64,000 nucleotides of DNA from Corbicula japonica (taxonomy: Eukaryota > Mollusca > Bivalvia > Venerida > Cyrenidae), in assembly GCA_038501625.1 (NCBI GenBank), contig JAZAYU010000007.1, positions 3,079,685-3,143,684 on the forward strand, given 5' to 3'. Positions 1-12,489 of this stretch are shown here, piece by piece. Each line of letters opens with the position of its first letter. The stretch's first letter is position 1. The translations under genes and the position numbers were made by a program. The notes beneath the pieces are model-generated. The model ran no database searches, was not told the origin of the DNA, and was given only the letters and a program-made list of their open reading frames with translations.

Positions 1-670
1 TAATCATCAAAAACACGATGACATAAATTAAAGTAACTGACCGAGCTTTCCCTCATCTTTTAAAAATATTCATGCAAGCAAATAAGTTTCTTAAACATCT
101 TCCATCGCCATGCAAGCAAAGAGATTTATACAGAACGATCAACTGTACATGTGTGTAATACGGAAGGTTATTTTGACCCCCCATATATATGTTTTTCGTT
201 AAATAAAATGTAATTAAGCATGCATTTATAAGAAAAAAAGATATTATCAGCATTTTTTCATTCACTTAAATAAAAAATCATGTTAAATAATTGTTATCGC
301 ACAGGAGTTATCTGATTATTTTAAGTTATTTTAAGTAATCTCTCCAGCTTTCTTTATCTGAAACTTTATTGCGATGATATACATATGCTTTATATGTAAT
401 TGTCATAATTAAAAACAACTTATTATGCAGCATCTATATAATTTACACGTATAATTCATTAAAACGAACACGTTTATATTATTTGAAAAACACATAACCT
501 CGAACAAGAATCGACAAAAGCATAATCACTATAAATATTTTGTTCAAAATGAACATAATACATGTGATTAATATATATAACTTGCACATTCACTGAAGAT
601 ATATATTTTCACGATGAGCTTATTTCAATGCACCGTGACTGCCATGATGGTAGACTCTTACTCAGTCGTT

Positions 671-700
671 ATCAAGATCAAGATCAAGATCAAGATCAAG
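671..700. repeat. (ATCAAG)5 hexamer microsatellite
   Basis: Five perfect tandem copies of atcaag are read directly. No gene overlaps it. Confidence 0.95.
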
Positions 701-805
701 ATTTTTATTAGGCATAAACAATCATGTTTCTTGCCATTAACAATGGCAGATGTATAAATTAACAATACAAAAGTACATACAACAAACAAACAAAAAGGAA
801 GAACT

Positions 806-923
<118 letters not shown>

Positions 924-994
924 GTAATAATAGAGATATTGGAGAACAAGCATGAAGACGAGAAAAAAATAACAACAATGTTTTGGCATAATTA

Positions 995-1186
995 TATCTA
1001 TCTATATTTATATAAAAACAAATAGATTCAGAAAATAAGTAAATAAACGTTTGTCTACTGAAGTAGTCATGCGCAGTGAAACATTCATTGTATCTATCTA
1101 TATTTATATAAAAACAAATAGATTCAGAAAATAAGTAAATAAACGTTTGTCTACTGAAGTAGTCATGCGCAGTGAAACATTCATTG
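995..1186. repeat. Perfect 96-bp tandem duplication
   Basis: The block starting tatctatctatatttata is followed immediately by an identical second copy (995-1090 and 1091-1186). I see no differences between the copies, so the duplication is recent or an assembly artefact at the edge of the CA tract. Confidence 0.92.
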
Positions 1187-1189
1187 TTC

Positions 1190-3540
1190 ATGCCCATCGG
1201 AACAAACGTGATGAAAATAGTTTGAATACCGCTTTTATTTCACCGAGAAAATTCTATAATTCACGGGAAGGCATAAAATTAAAGTGTTCATTAATATTAT
1301 TAACAAATGATGACCTTTTGCTAATGCAACAACAACTTTAGTAATTATAAGTTGTTCCCAGTTATACAAAACAAGCTTCAAAACTCAAGAGTAATATAGA
1401 AAGGAACTAGAAAGGAAAGTTAGAATCAGTTAAAAATTTAAGTTTAGTGATATTTTCGAAATAAGACGAGTTAGAAGTGTTGTTGAAATGTAAGTAACGC
1501 TAAAATCAATGGCGTAAAACATTTTCTGACATAGTAGGCCTGGTTTTCTTTCAATCTATTATCAGTGTTTGTTACAGGTGTAATATACTATTACATCTGA
1601 TCAAATATATACTTTTACTGCGAGCTTTTTCACTGAATCCTAAAAAGCAGAAAACGCCGGGTATATAATTGATTACTATTATGTCTATTCTCTTTTGCAC
1701 AACCTTCACACCAGTAGCACAACCGCTACCGTAAAATTTTGGCGAACATTTTCCTTCAACCATTGTACAGAGTTAAACCAGTCGCTGGGAATAATCAACA
1801 TAGCGAATACTTTGTTGTAGCAGTGAAACAAGACGAGAAAACATCTAAATACTGCGTTAAAATCGAAAAACACTTTTCCTCTTGTTGAATTTCACTCAGT
1901 TCAGAGCCGGAATGTTCGTCATAACTCAACGATGTTTTGATACACTGGTCTAACAATATACCAGCGTGCAGATCCAACATGCATCGAATCCCGTTTCCCG
2001 TTTTTCGAAAACAAAACACTCGAAATTGTAATAAGAATAAGTCAAAGGTAACCACCCTACCTTTCCTGATCAAACTAAACGTTGACAGTACCGTCATCGG
2101 ATCTTGGCAGAACAATTTTCTCGCTTCACCCGCGGTGCGCGATTCCCCAACCCCTACCCCACCGTGCTCCTGCTGGTTTTCGTGATACGGCGTGATTACT
2201 TAGACAGATTAAGCTGCAGTTATTATAGCATAGTCAGTATTTCAATATGTGATGCCCAAAATAATCAAATGCCTTTTTTCGGGTCTAATAAATAAAATTT
2301 GCCCCAGCCTTGCTTCAATCAATGATGACTGAGAATATGAGCGGTATCAGACTCGTGAAGGATTTCTTGAGTAAAAATTGGTTTATCACCACTAAAATTG
2401 TGAACGTGCCGGAAGTGTGGGCATGTGCCCCTGGCGCCTCCCCGCTAAAACTACCCCTAAATTATTTCCCCATAGCATTGTTAGTACAGTCACATAACGA
2501 AAAAAAAATACATCAAACTTAGACAAAATTGCAACAGAAATGAAATGTTTAGCACCAGTAACATTAAGTATAAACAGCATCATATCCAAAAAGGACAAAA
2601 TCGGGCCACGGATAATCTCTTAATTAGTATTTAACAGGCTCAATCAAACCGAGCCTGAAATATTTTCAAATTTGTCATGTTCGGTGACTTTCAAAGTTCC
2701 CCTTTCATCTATTTTAATTAGTATTTTTACAAAATAGGACAAGTTGAACGCAAAAATGAAACATAAATCGCTGTCTATGTGCAATATTCGGCTTTTTTTT
2801 TTCAATACGATCTTTCAAACTCTAGTCTTAATACAGACTTCTGTAAATGATTTTTGTCATTAAACATTTAGTCTGATAAACATTAAATATTTTCGGTCAT
2901 TTTACACGTAATAGACTAACAAATTGAATGTTTCATGTTGATTTACCCCACCCGATCAAACGTTTTATGAAATGTTAAAATTTCACAGAACTTATTTTGA
3001 GAACTAGCAATACTAGTACATGTATTACCAAATTTAGTTTTCAGTGGTCTACTCAGTTTGTGGCTTAACTGTTTCTACTTTTATGTTCTTAAAGCAGCTA
3101 GCACCTCTTTATTCACTGCTTTAACTACATATTTTTAATGGCCAATCACATTGGTCTGCTTAACACACTCTCGTCTTCACTGTGCTATCTGGAGATTTTT
3201 CAAAGAGGTGGTTCTCTAGGATAGCAACAAGTTCACTTGGAAATGAGCGCCATCTTATCATTAACTCACTTTCAGCTGCTACGGTATATACATGTAGTAC
3301 TAAGTTTCCTTTCAAAGCAGACAGTTTTCAACGCTTTCAGCGCTTTGATTATGAGATTTTAGGATTTTAAAAAGATTTGTAATGACACTAGTGTCATGAA
3401 AAAATACGAATTAAATTTATCATATTCATATAAATCATGTCGTCTGATTTACAAAATTTCGGTGTTAGCAGTTTTTGAAAAATACACGATCATGAACTAT
3501 AATTGATCTATATCAAATACGTTTTGGAATAATAACTATA
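1190..3540. other. Gene-free stretch with one short dispersed repeat
   Basis: Only short chance reading frames are present. At about 2637-2725 sits one copy of a dispersed repeat (ggctcaatcaaaccgagcctg followed by a tcatgttcggtg block). Related copies occur near 13863, 23900, 25350 and 48480. No splice-consistent exon was found. Confidence 0.5.
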
Positions 3541-3902
3541 ACGCTGCCAGGCTGCTAAGCTGCCAGGTTGACAATCTTACTTTAAACCTACATTAAAATT
3601 TGTTTTTATTTTATTATTTCATTTAAAAAAAAAAGTATTTTGGTTTCTGTCGGCATACAAATATCGCGCGATTTCATTTTCTGTAGAATAAAACAACTCC
3701 GAAAAAGTCAAATGAGATTTTCGAATAAAATGACTTTAAGAAACACTAGCGTCTTGAAAATCTATTTTATTGAAATTACTCATGTCTTACTGATTTTTAA
3801 AGTTTCAATGTTCGCTTTTTCTGAAATATATATGAACAAACTATGATATTTTAAAATCGCGCAATAACATCATATCCGTCGAGTGTTTAACTTCTCTCTA
3901 CA

Positions 3903-4068
3903 AAGCTGCTAACTTATCGCTTGCATGCCATGGTGCTAGGATGCTAACTTCATGCTGCCAGGCTGCTAACTTCACGCTACCAGGCTGCTAGACTGATAAC
4001 CACGCTGCCAGACTGCCAACTTCACGCTGCCAGGCTGCCAACTCCACGCTGCCAGGCTGCTAATTTCA
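3903..4068. repeat. Imperfect ~22-bp minisatellite (ctgccaggctgctaactt)
   Basis: About seven degenerate copies of a unit built from ctgccaggctgctaacttca run in tandem. An isolated copy lies at 3543-3572. The unit is itself two half-units, ctgcca and ctgcta, so unequal exchange is the likely origin. Confidence 0.85.
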
Positions 4069-4185
4069 TGAACATTAATAAATAACGTGTTATACGAATT
4101 ATTTCAATTCAATCATTTTTGTACTTTTGAGATAAGCGTAAAATAATCATGCGTGAAAAATTTTCTGTATGATCTATGGGCATTA

Positions 4186-4275
4186 GTATGGAAGCCCTGT
4201 ATTGCAATTCTGACTTGTGACTGATGACTTTTGACTTCTGATTTCTGACTTGTGACTTTTGACTTATGACTTAAT
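4186..4275. repeat. Half copy of a 'gtatggaagccctg' inverted-repeat element
   Basis: It starts gtatggaagccctg, then gcaattctgacttgtgact, then a run of about 10-bp units (gacttntgact). It matches in reverse complement the right arm of the complete element at 10146-10260. The second terminal repeat is missing, so this is a truncated or solo arm. Confidence 0.7.
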
Positions 4276-4689
4276 TGTAAAGTGATTTTGGCGCGCGTGC
4301 GCATTTCTACATTCTGCCAGAGGGAAAGGTGGGTGACGACAACGATATTTCTGTCGAAGTAAGTCATTTAACTCGCATTTTAAGTATATTTTTTAATAAT
4401 AATAATAAAACAATAAACCAGTTTATAAATAATAAACTATATATTGCTATGATACTAAAATATAGTGTGTTGGAACAGATTAGTTAGTAGATTTGACTGT
4501 TTCACTGCATATGTCTGTACTTCATCATACAAGCATATTTAGTGTTGGTTTTTTCAGATAACGACAGAGAAAGAATTTAGTGGGTAGATTAACTTTTCTC
4601 TCCTTCCATTTCGCCACTTCGGTTAATTTGCTATAACCACAAAGCGCTCGCATTTGTTGGCAAATTTTTCGTTCCCCAATTGTCTGCTA

Positions 4690-5440
4690 GTCATATTTAT
4701 AACCCCACGATGTACGGATTTTAAAAGAACTTGGCTGAAATGTCATACACATGAAGAGGACATGTCGCGCACAATACCCCGGTCAGTTGCTTGAAGATCA
4801 AGGGCACACTGAGAGGTCAAAGTCATTATCCCTAGTACTGCAATGGTGGTCGTGTCTGCTCAGTAACTCTGTCGTTTCTTGAGACATTTTCAAATAACCT
4901 GGCAGAAATGTCAAACACATTAAGACGACATGTTGTTTACAAGACTCAGGTCGCTTGCTTAAAGATCAAGGTCAAAGTCGTAATCCCTGATAGTACGTGT
5001 GGTAGTCATTACTTGAGGAATTTTTAAATAATCGGGAAGAAATATCAAACAAATGAAGATAATATGTCGCTTTCAAGACCAAGGTCGGTAGCTTTAAGGT
5101 CAAGGTCATACTCAGTGGTCAAAGTCATAATCCCTGATAGTGCACTGGTGGTTGTGTCCGCTCAGTAAACTCAGTAAAACTCTGTCATTTCTTGAGGGAA
5201 TTTTAAACTGACCTGGCAGAAATGTTGAACACACCAAGAAAACGTGTCGCGCACAATACCTAGGTCGGTTGTTCGAAGGTCATACTGACAGGTCATTCAC
5301 TTTTTCTCCTCCTAAACCGTTTGACAGATTTTCAGGAAAACTTGCGGGAATGATCCTTGGGTGACCCTCCATGAAAGTTGTTCAAATGGTTCTGGTCCTT
5401 ATATGCATATTTAGATCACAGACGTTTAAAAAGATTTTCA
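4690..5440 (+). repeat. Imperfect tandem array of 'aaggtcaaggtca' repeats
   Basis: Roughly four degenerate units of about 160-170 bp recur. Each holds ggcagaaatgtcaaacac, a gacatgtcgc block, aagatcaaggtcaaagtc and taatccctgatagtgc. The sequence from 5300 (tcctaaaccgtttgacagat to gttcaaatggttctggtcc) continues the same family. Such arrays are common in bivalve genomes (general knowledge). A run of 13 G follows at 5472-5484. No coding potential is seen. Confidence 0.75.
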
Positions 5441-5674
5441 AAGTAAACACAATTTGCTGTACATGACTTCAGGGGGGGGGGGGGACATATGTCCGTTTAC
5501 AACGTCATCTCTTGTTTTGTAAATAATTAAAAAGTAATTGAAATGTAATTAAGAAATTACATACCTTTTCATAATGAAATTAATTGCATTACCATTAAAT
5601 GTAATTGATTTTTTCAATTAAAAATTACACACAATAATATCAGATTTTGTAATTTATTGCATTCAGTTACAATT

Positions 5675-6445
5675 ATGAATTTCAACTACCCAATGTCTGC
5701 CAGGTAAGTTAATATTGGTCATCATGCTCATATTGCTTTCTGGTCAAGATTTCATACAACTCATTTTTTCTATATTTCAGCACCCTGAACAAATGCCAGG
5801 TCAAAAGGGAGGAAGACACAAGGGCCACAAGGTTCATTTTGGCTATTTTGGCACTTGAATATTAAGTTTGGAGGTTTTGTACTTCTTAAAAAGATTTGTG
5901 AAGGAGGCTTGTTGAAGTGCAGCGGGGTACCTATCTTGGAATAAGTATTGCTGTGAAGAAATTGAAAGTCAAACGGATGAAACTAGTAAAGCAGTCAGTG
6001 CTTAGGGAGGTGGAAGTAAACAGCCACATCCGTCACCCGAATATAGTGTTATTAATGGGATACTCCATAGAGGCTGACCACTTGTACATTCTTAGTGAAC
6101 TAATTCAAGGCCCTAACATAGACGGCGTATTGTTCGGAGAACAGGGACACTCTCTTCAGCCAGGACAGAAACAGGAGATCGCGAAACAAGTGTCTCAGGC
6201 AATTGCCTATCTGCATTACAGAAACCCTGTAATCATCCACAGATATCGAACCTGAGAATATATTGCTTCCCCAAAACTTGGAAACTGCAAAAGTTTGTAA
6301 CATGGGATTATCAAAGTTGAAAACAATGAACACGATGCACTCTACTATTTTACAGAAGAATAAAATGCAGCCGGGAACACAAGCGTATCAAGCGCCTGAA
6401 GTTCGTGTCCACTTGAAATCAGCTAAGCCACCTGCAGATAAATGA
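5675..6445 (+). pseudogene. Decayed protein kinase domain (tyrosine-kinase-like group)
   Basis: A possible first exon, ATG at 5675, ends at a strong donor (gccag|gtaagt, 5703). A 77-bp intron ends at ttttctatatttcag, and sequence resumes at 5781. The kinase part reads a glycine-rich loop (ICEGG, near 5896), AVKKLK with the ATP-binding Lys, HPNIVLLMGY, an IIHR catalytic loop, PENILL, a CNMGLSK segment where DFG is expected, and GTQAYQAPEV (subdomain VIII). Frame is lost just upstream of the loop, inside the loop (about 5908), and at the HRD motif (6241-6246), where two bases are missing and a stop follows. The DFG Asp is absent. Because the intron is kept, this is a duplicated rather than a retroposed copy. 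The frame after 6263 runs to 6445. No active kinase can be made. Confidence 0.85.
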
Positions 6446-6449
6446 AGTC

Positions 6450-6780
6450 GTTGTAGCACATATGTTGAGCTTTATACCGAGGAACAGGCCTGGGATACAA
6501 ATTTGGATCAAGATGATGCAAGTTCTGTTGATCTGTAACTAACTTCATGAGAAGAAAAGAACTTCCAAATGGGTTGGTTCGTTTAAATGCTAAAGAAAGT
6601 GTTCCATGTATTATCAAACAATTTATCAACGAAGGTTTACAATATGACCTGACATTGCGCCTAACAGCAATAACGATTTGTTGTGTCTTTCGAGAAGTAA
6701 CAAAAGAAGCGAAATGACGATAAAGCCAATTTCTGTGTACTTTAATAGTGGCTATAATGGTGATGTTTTAATCTTTCAAG
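6450..6780. other. Unannotated stretch after the kinase pseudogene
   Basis: No open frame, splice pair or repeat was recognised. It may be the decayed 3' part of the kinase copy. Confidence 0.4.
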
Positions 6781-6782
6781 TT

Positions 6783-7055
6783 TTATGTTACAAGTTACAT
6801 GTTGTAAGTCACAAGTTATAAAAGTGATATGTTGTAAGTCACAAGTTATAACTTAAAACTCACAAGTTGTAACTCACAAGTTATAACTTGTAACTAACAA
6901 GTTATAACTTGTAACTAACAAGTTATAACTTGTAACTCACAGGTTATAACTTGTAACTCACAAGTTATAACTTGTAACTCACAAGTTACAAGTAGTAACT
7001 CACAAGTTACAAGTAGAAACTCATAAGTTACAAGTAGTAACTTACAAGTTAGAAG
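6783..7055. repeat. 21-bp minisatellite with internal palindrome
   Basis: About 12 units of the form acaagttataacttgtaact. Central units contain the 16-bp perfect palindrome ACAAGTTATAACTTGT. Units toward the right degrade to aagttacaagtagtaact. Each palindromic unit could fold on itself. Confidence 0.9.
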
Positions 7056-7059
7056 TCAA

Positions 7060-8978
7060 GAGTGAACTCTAATTAAAAGTTGCAAATCATTTCAATCTTC
7101 TGTAAATCACAAGTAATATATTTTTTAGGAATTGTGTAACTAGAATAGTTTTTATATTATACATAGTCGCTGATCCCACATGCAGCCTGCTGCATGGGCA
7201 AGTTTGTACCCCAAAAAACTATCTCGAGATCATTAAAAATGAAAACAGACCGTTTTTATTATTTTATCATACATACGCAAAGATGTTTGTGAAGGTATAT
7301 ATTAGTAAACGTGTCGGTCAGTCGGGTTGGTCAGGTTCAATTCCAAGTCAGTGGGGAAAACATATTCCATGTTTATTTGTAAGACGACACCAGTAATTTA
7401 CCTCTCACCTCTGGTGGAGATTATGTGAGAAAGTTGGCAGTTTCTTGAAGAGAGTATTGGTTAGTACTGGTTAGTCTAGGGAAAATGGGTAGGTTGACTG
7501 GCATGGCATTATTAAATTTTCTGTTCTGTTCTTACAATTGAGAAGAGTAAAGAAATGCTGTTTGGCACTTCTTAGAGACTCAATGGATATAACTTTATCG
7601 TGAAGAACTACTTTGTAGATACAAATTTAAAGTGAGACTCCTCGATTTTTCCTCTGCTCATTGTTGCTCCAGTTTTCCGGAACAGAGTAACTATTATTTA
7701 GTTTGGGGTCACTAGATTAAAGGTCAAGGTCACATGGGGGCTTAGATACTAAACAAGGTCATTACGCATAGAATTATAACTCCACTTATAGTTATATGTA
7801 TACAAAATTATTCCCCCTTTTTACTTAGAACATCCTGGCTAAGTTTTTGCATGTAGGATACTTTTCCCGAAACCCTGTGCAGATTTTAGTAAGGAACTCA
7901 CAAGTCTATTATGTCATTATCTTTAGTCCAGTAGCTCAAGGTAAACTTTTTTCAGGTTTCTGTCCCCCTTTTTACTAAACAATTCCTGGTTTAAATGAAC
8001 TAGTCCCCCATATACCTGTTGCTTATGATAGAAAAATATTCATATAGTGACACTTTCTCCGAATGGCTGTCACGAGACAGGTCTTATTTGATTATTATCT
8101 CGTCTATGAATACACACATTGACACCAAACTTCACAAGTAGGTAGGGCATAAACTTTAGATGACTTTTATTGGTTTGATGTTACTAAGGTCAATGTTGTG
8201 TCATATTTTAACAGTCGAACGTTTGATTTGCGATGTTCAGCTCGACAATGATTTACCCTTTGTCGTCAAATTCCATGTGTATGTTTGAAGTAACCAGTAT
8301 GTTATACTTATTGATTTGAGGTTTGTTCCCAGCAATTTCTCAAAGGGGAAACAAATCTGTCGTCCAAACAGCTATTGTTGCATATTCATTTGTGATGGTT
8401 CCTTTGAGTGATGAGTACTCCTTAAAGTACCAGCGATACTTAATGAGAAAAGGACTTGCGGAGACAATTTAAAAAAATAAACAACCATTTAGTTCCAGTA
8501 TCAAAATATTTGTTAAGGTGTGTATGCTTGCTGATGGCAGTACAGCTGAAAAATTTTGGACGAAGATAAGACATACCCCGGTACAAGTGTTCTTAGCTAT
8601 TGACCAGAAAAAAGAGTTGTATGTCTGACTTACAGACAGTCTTTACTTTTTAACCATGCACATGTTCGATGATGTAAGCGATACTAATCTATAAACACAC
8701 GCGTCAAATTAAATGTATCATTTTAATTTTAATTATAAACAATGAAACACTGAATGTTGAAAATGTAATACAATGTCTGTCTCAATAATATGTTGTTCGT
8801 ATTTTCTACCTCAACAAATACGAAAATTGTTGAAACAAACAAATGGCTTAACATAATTTGCCAGAAACAATGAGAAAGCCACATGTACATGTACTTGTCT
8901 TTAGACGTGGACAATACGCTAGAATCACTTCATGCAAAAAATCTGCAACTATGCCGCCATGTTTGCGTTGTTTTAGAG
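7060..8978. other. Gene-free stretch
   Basis: Contains short dispersed-repeat fragments such as aggtcaaggtcacatgggg near 7720. No coding exon, RNA gene or long inverted repeat was recognised. Confidence 0.45.
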
Positions 8979-9948
8979 TCATTGCTCGTCGATTATCCTC
9001 ACCAGTTCATTCAGCACGAGGAATAGCCCTAAGGCAGTATCAGCATTGTGTGGCATTTGAAGGCCAGGCTTCAAAATGTGTGCCAACTCTTTAAAGTCCT
9101 TATTTTTGTTCTTCCGAACGGAATACATTTTTTGACAAATTTTGATCAATATTCGTACCGTAATCCTTGGATCAAACATTGCTGGTAAAAAGAACATCAC
9201 GTCAGGTTTTCCATAATTCATCTTGTGCTGGAGTCTTATCTCGTGAATATTCCAGTTTTGTGCAATGCGGTTAAGATGTTTTTGAATTAGATCCACAAAA
9301 CAAAATTTCAGAATTGCGCAATGGATTGGGTTAAGCTCATCATACCGCCCAGATTCGCGCAAGTCTTTGAAGAAGCTCGCCCACCATTGCAAACCTGTTG
9401 TCGTAATGAACCCCAACAACGTATGGTTCTCTGGTTAGAGGTACTTTATACTTTTGCCAATTAAAACACTACTGTGTCTTGCAAAACTTTCAGTTGCATC
9501 GTGCCGAAAGAATTGTTGTAAAAGGCATACAAAGGAGTTTTCTGTTTCAGAATCCGAGGTGCCTTTTTAAATTTGTGAATCAAGAAAATACCTAGAAATT
9601 AGTTTAGGATTATTGTGTGTATCCGATACCTCAAGCCAGACAAGTCTTCTCTTGAAACCATCAACTGCACTGTGGACTTAAAACCAAAGTCTTTTAATGT
9701 GTCGTATCCATCCAAATGCCATATACAGTTGGGCATTTTGCACAATAAACACGCATTTTGAGACGGTGAGTTGTTTTCAGATAAGTACCCTCGGGATCTA
9801 ATAGCTTCATTACGTCCATAACGTCGTGACGCTTTACCTTCATATAATAATTTACTCTAAGCTGGTGCCACATAGATCTATAACCCACAGTTTTCAGCTC
9901 CTTGTGAATAATATCGACAATTGCATCCAGTGGGGTGAACGTATGCAA
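8979..9948 (-). pseudogene. Decayed integrase-core (DDE) gene, copy 1
   Basis: Reading the minus strand, 9948-9694 encodes the N-terminal helical part (GYRSMWHQLR, LDPEGTYLK) up to the place of the first catalytic Asp (WMDTTH). The frame then shifts. In 9693-9480 one can follow AVDGFKRRLVWLEVSDTHNN, a stop, and then a DSETEN segment in place of the usual D-x-G-T-E-N. From 9419 to 8979 the C-terminal part follows (WWASFFKDLRESGRYDE, FCFVDLIQKHL, QNWNIHEIR). The usual NQRIE motif with the catalytic Glu is damaged to GLQ. This is the integrase-core family widespread in molluscs, cnidarians and fish. At least two frameshifts and one stop make it a pseudogene. Confidence 0.85.
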
Positions 9949-10145
9949 TCCGCGTCGTTACAGGTTTAACTTTTTAAGAATGTTATATAACTGCCGCATT
10001 GACAACTAAACCCCGTGAATTAATAATAAAAATCGGTTGGTACAAGTAAGATGGTACAACGCATAATACAGTATCCAAAAGTGCCAACATAAAAATAGCG
10101 TTAATCCTCTTCAATTTTGTTTCTTTCAAGATTCTGTACCTGTAA

Positions 10146-10260
10146 GTATGGAAGCCATTGACCTGCAATTCTATCATTAAAAGTCAGAAGTCACAAATCA
10201 TAACTCGAAAGTTAGAAGTCATCAGTCACAAGTCAGAATTGCAGTCCAGGGCTTCCATAC
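10146..10260. mobile_element. Complete 115-bp foldback element (gtatggaagcc termini)
   Basis: It begins gtatggaagccattgacctgcaattct and ends with the inverted form agaattgcagtccagggcttccatac. The arms are about 26 bp, and the interior is made of 10-bp units (agtcacaagtcag type). It is related in inverse orientation to the half element at 4186. It looks non-autonomous. The target-site duplication is not clear. Confidence 0.75.
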
Positions 10261-11421
10261 ATTAGAATTATTGCTCGTCGGTTCATACATGTGGTGAAGA
10301 TCCGCAATATGGCATGCAGGCGACCGGGATGGTCATGACATGACATGATAATAATCGCGCACTTTTCCGACATTGCCGTCTTCATGTTACATGTACAGTA
10401 CATTTAAAACACTGCAGTCTGCTAGTTAAGTAGGGTTACCACAATACATACAATTTAGGGGGTATTGGGTGGAGGGGTGGGTGCTACTGGTTCTTAGCGG
10501 TTGGACTTAAAACACTGTCTTCAAAGTAATACTCCGCTCACCCATGCAGCATGTGTTCTAAGTGGGGATGTGTCGGTCCCTTACAAAACCAATCGTTAGT
10601 GTTATTGTTTGTTATTGTTTGTTAAATTGCTTCTGAGGCGATGGACCGATGCCGACACACACCCACACTCACGAAGAAACCCACAATACAGGAAAGGTTC
10701 AGTAAAACATCAAGCATGCAGTTACTCATAAAATAAACACATAACAAAAATGCATACAGGAAAAGAAAATTAATATAATATTATGTTTATGTGTAAATAT
10801 TCTCAAAGTAAAAATACTAACATAAATTTAATTATATTCATGACGTCATAAGTTTCTAGAAAGAATTAAAGTATATCTTTTGTGGTATATTTTTATAATG
10901 TTATTCATTACAAAGATGCGTATTTAACACTACCAAGCATTTGGCACAAAACTGATTCTTAAATGGATCATCAGCCATACCGGAAAACTATTTTATTTCT
11001 TTGTTTTACATCGATTGTGGATATAATTCTTCAATATTCATATAATTACGCTAGTAAAAGCTGAACCTGTTGCGTAATGAGACAAAACCTCTTGGACTTT
11101 GGTTGCTCTATTGGGAGAGACAAGATTACACCATTCTTTATAATTGCTTGTAACTTTATTAAACAATTTCCTCTGAATCGCATAATAAAAATGCAATGTT
11201 TTAGTGGCAGTCATCTAAAGCAATTATCTAAACAGTCTTGTTCTGCAGATGCTATATCTGAATAATACGTAATACCAGTATTTCAATCAAGATGTCATTG
11301 TTAGTGTAGATTTTGCAACTGCATTAAGGCTTCGTACATTAGAAGTGCTTCATCGGGAGAGTCCGGCAAGAGGAATTTTTTTCCTAGAAATTCCACCTTT
11401 TTCCAAAATACGACTGAAAAG
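10261..11421. other. Gene-free stretch between the integrase pseudogenes
   Basis: A gtgtcggtccct block (10569) and a ggaccgatgccgacacac block (10641) form a weak inverted pair. No exon was recognised. This may hold decayed ends of the two transposon copies. Confidence 0.4.
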
Positions 11422-12484
11422 TTAAAGTGATCGGTACATCCCATTCGACACTCTTATGCTAAAGTGTCTTGCTAGCCCAGTCATATCTGCAATCGACAAA
11501 GAAGAAAATACGGAACAGTCGCGGACCCCAAAGAGTTCTGGTTGGTGAAATAACATCTCGGGGGAAAGACTTGATGGGGTTTCCAGCGACCTTTGAGGTC
11601 TTATCCTGTGATGATTCCAATGTTGTTTGAATACATCTAAGTGAGTCTGTAATGGTCTTGTGAAGCACAGCCGCGCTGTTTCAACATGATCGGAGTTAGT
11701 TATATTAAACAGTCTTATGTCTACCATGTCCTTAAAGATATTTCTCCAGAAATGTACAACAAGTTTCATCAATACACTCCAAAACATTTCTATTCGTTGG
11801 TTTGCAGTAGAACGGCCGACCAGAAAGCTGCTTTCACCAGATATACTGTCACCATGGTGAAGTCTTAGTAATCGATGTGCATCGCGAATCACTATATTTT
11901 CAGTGCCGGTGTCGCTTCAAATGATCCTAGGTAAAGAGTTTTGTTCGATAATATGGTCAAAATAGTCTTGAAATTACGTGAGGATTGTTGTTTGATCTGA
12001 CAACCTTTAACCATCATTGTTCGCGAAAATCCATCCGTAGCTCAATGAATGGGAAAACCATACGGCTTCAGCTTCTCATATCCATCTATGTGAATCATAA
12101 AGTTAGGTTCTAGACTTATGTACGTACGTCTTCTCAATACACGATGCCGACGCAAAATGACTCCCTCTGTGTAGATCGCAACCATGAGGCGTGTGACACG
12201 TAAACTGTAGTGGGAATTCAAAAGTCGCCAAATAGTCATATTCCCAGCGTTAGCAAAGCCGTTGTGCAGCAAGTGCTGTATCTTTGATATAATATCTGTG
12301 ACTGGTGCTTCATTATTATTCCTTCGTAGGCCAAGACGACGAATGGTTTTTCTTGAACATGTCTTGCTAATAGCGAGGTTGTGCTTTAAAATTAAAAATC
12401 CGAGTATTTCTTCACTGCGGTACATGCAGTGGTGATAATATGTTGTCAATTGTTTTTGCTTTCATTGTCACCTGGGTAGCGGCT
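11422..12484 (-). pseudogene. Decayed integrase-core (DDE) gene, copy 2
   Basis: The exon begins behind a good acceptor (ttccaatttcag, intron end 12485). The segment 12449-12042 encodes the N-terminal region (YRSEEILGFL, RLGLRRNN, TIWRLLNSHYSLRV) and reaches HIDGYEKLKPYGFPIH, with the first catalytic Asp. A TGA at 12042-12044 replaces the Gly normally found here. The next codons read DGFSR, so the family continues beyond the stop. A frameshift and a second TGA (in place of Arg) lie just before SDTGTEN, the second Asp motif. From 11892 to 11422 the frame is open again: VGRSTANQRIEMFW with the catalytic Glu, TRPLQTHLDVFKQHWNHHRIRPQ. All three acidic residues are still readable, but two stops and a shift interrupt the gene. 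It is in the same orientation as copy 1 and better preserved. Confidence 0.88.
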
Positions 12485-12489
12485 CTGAA

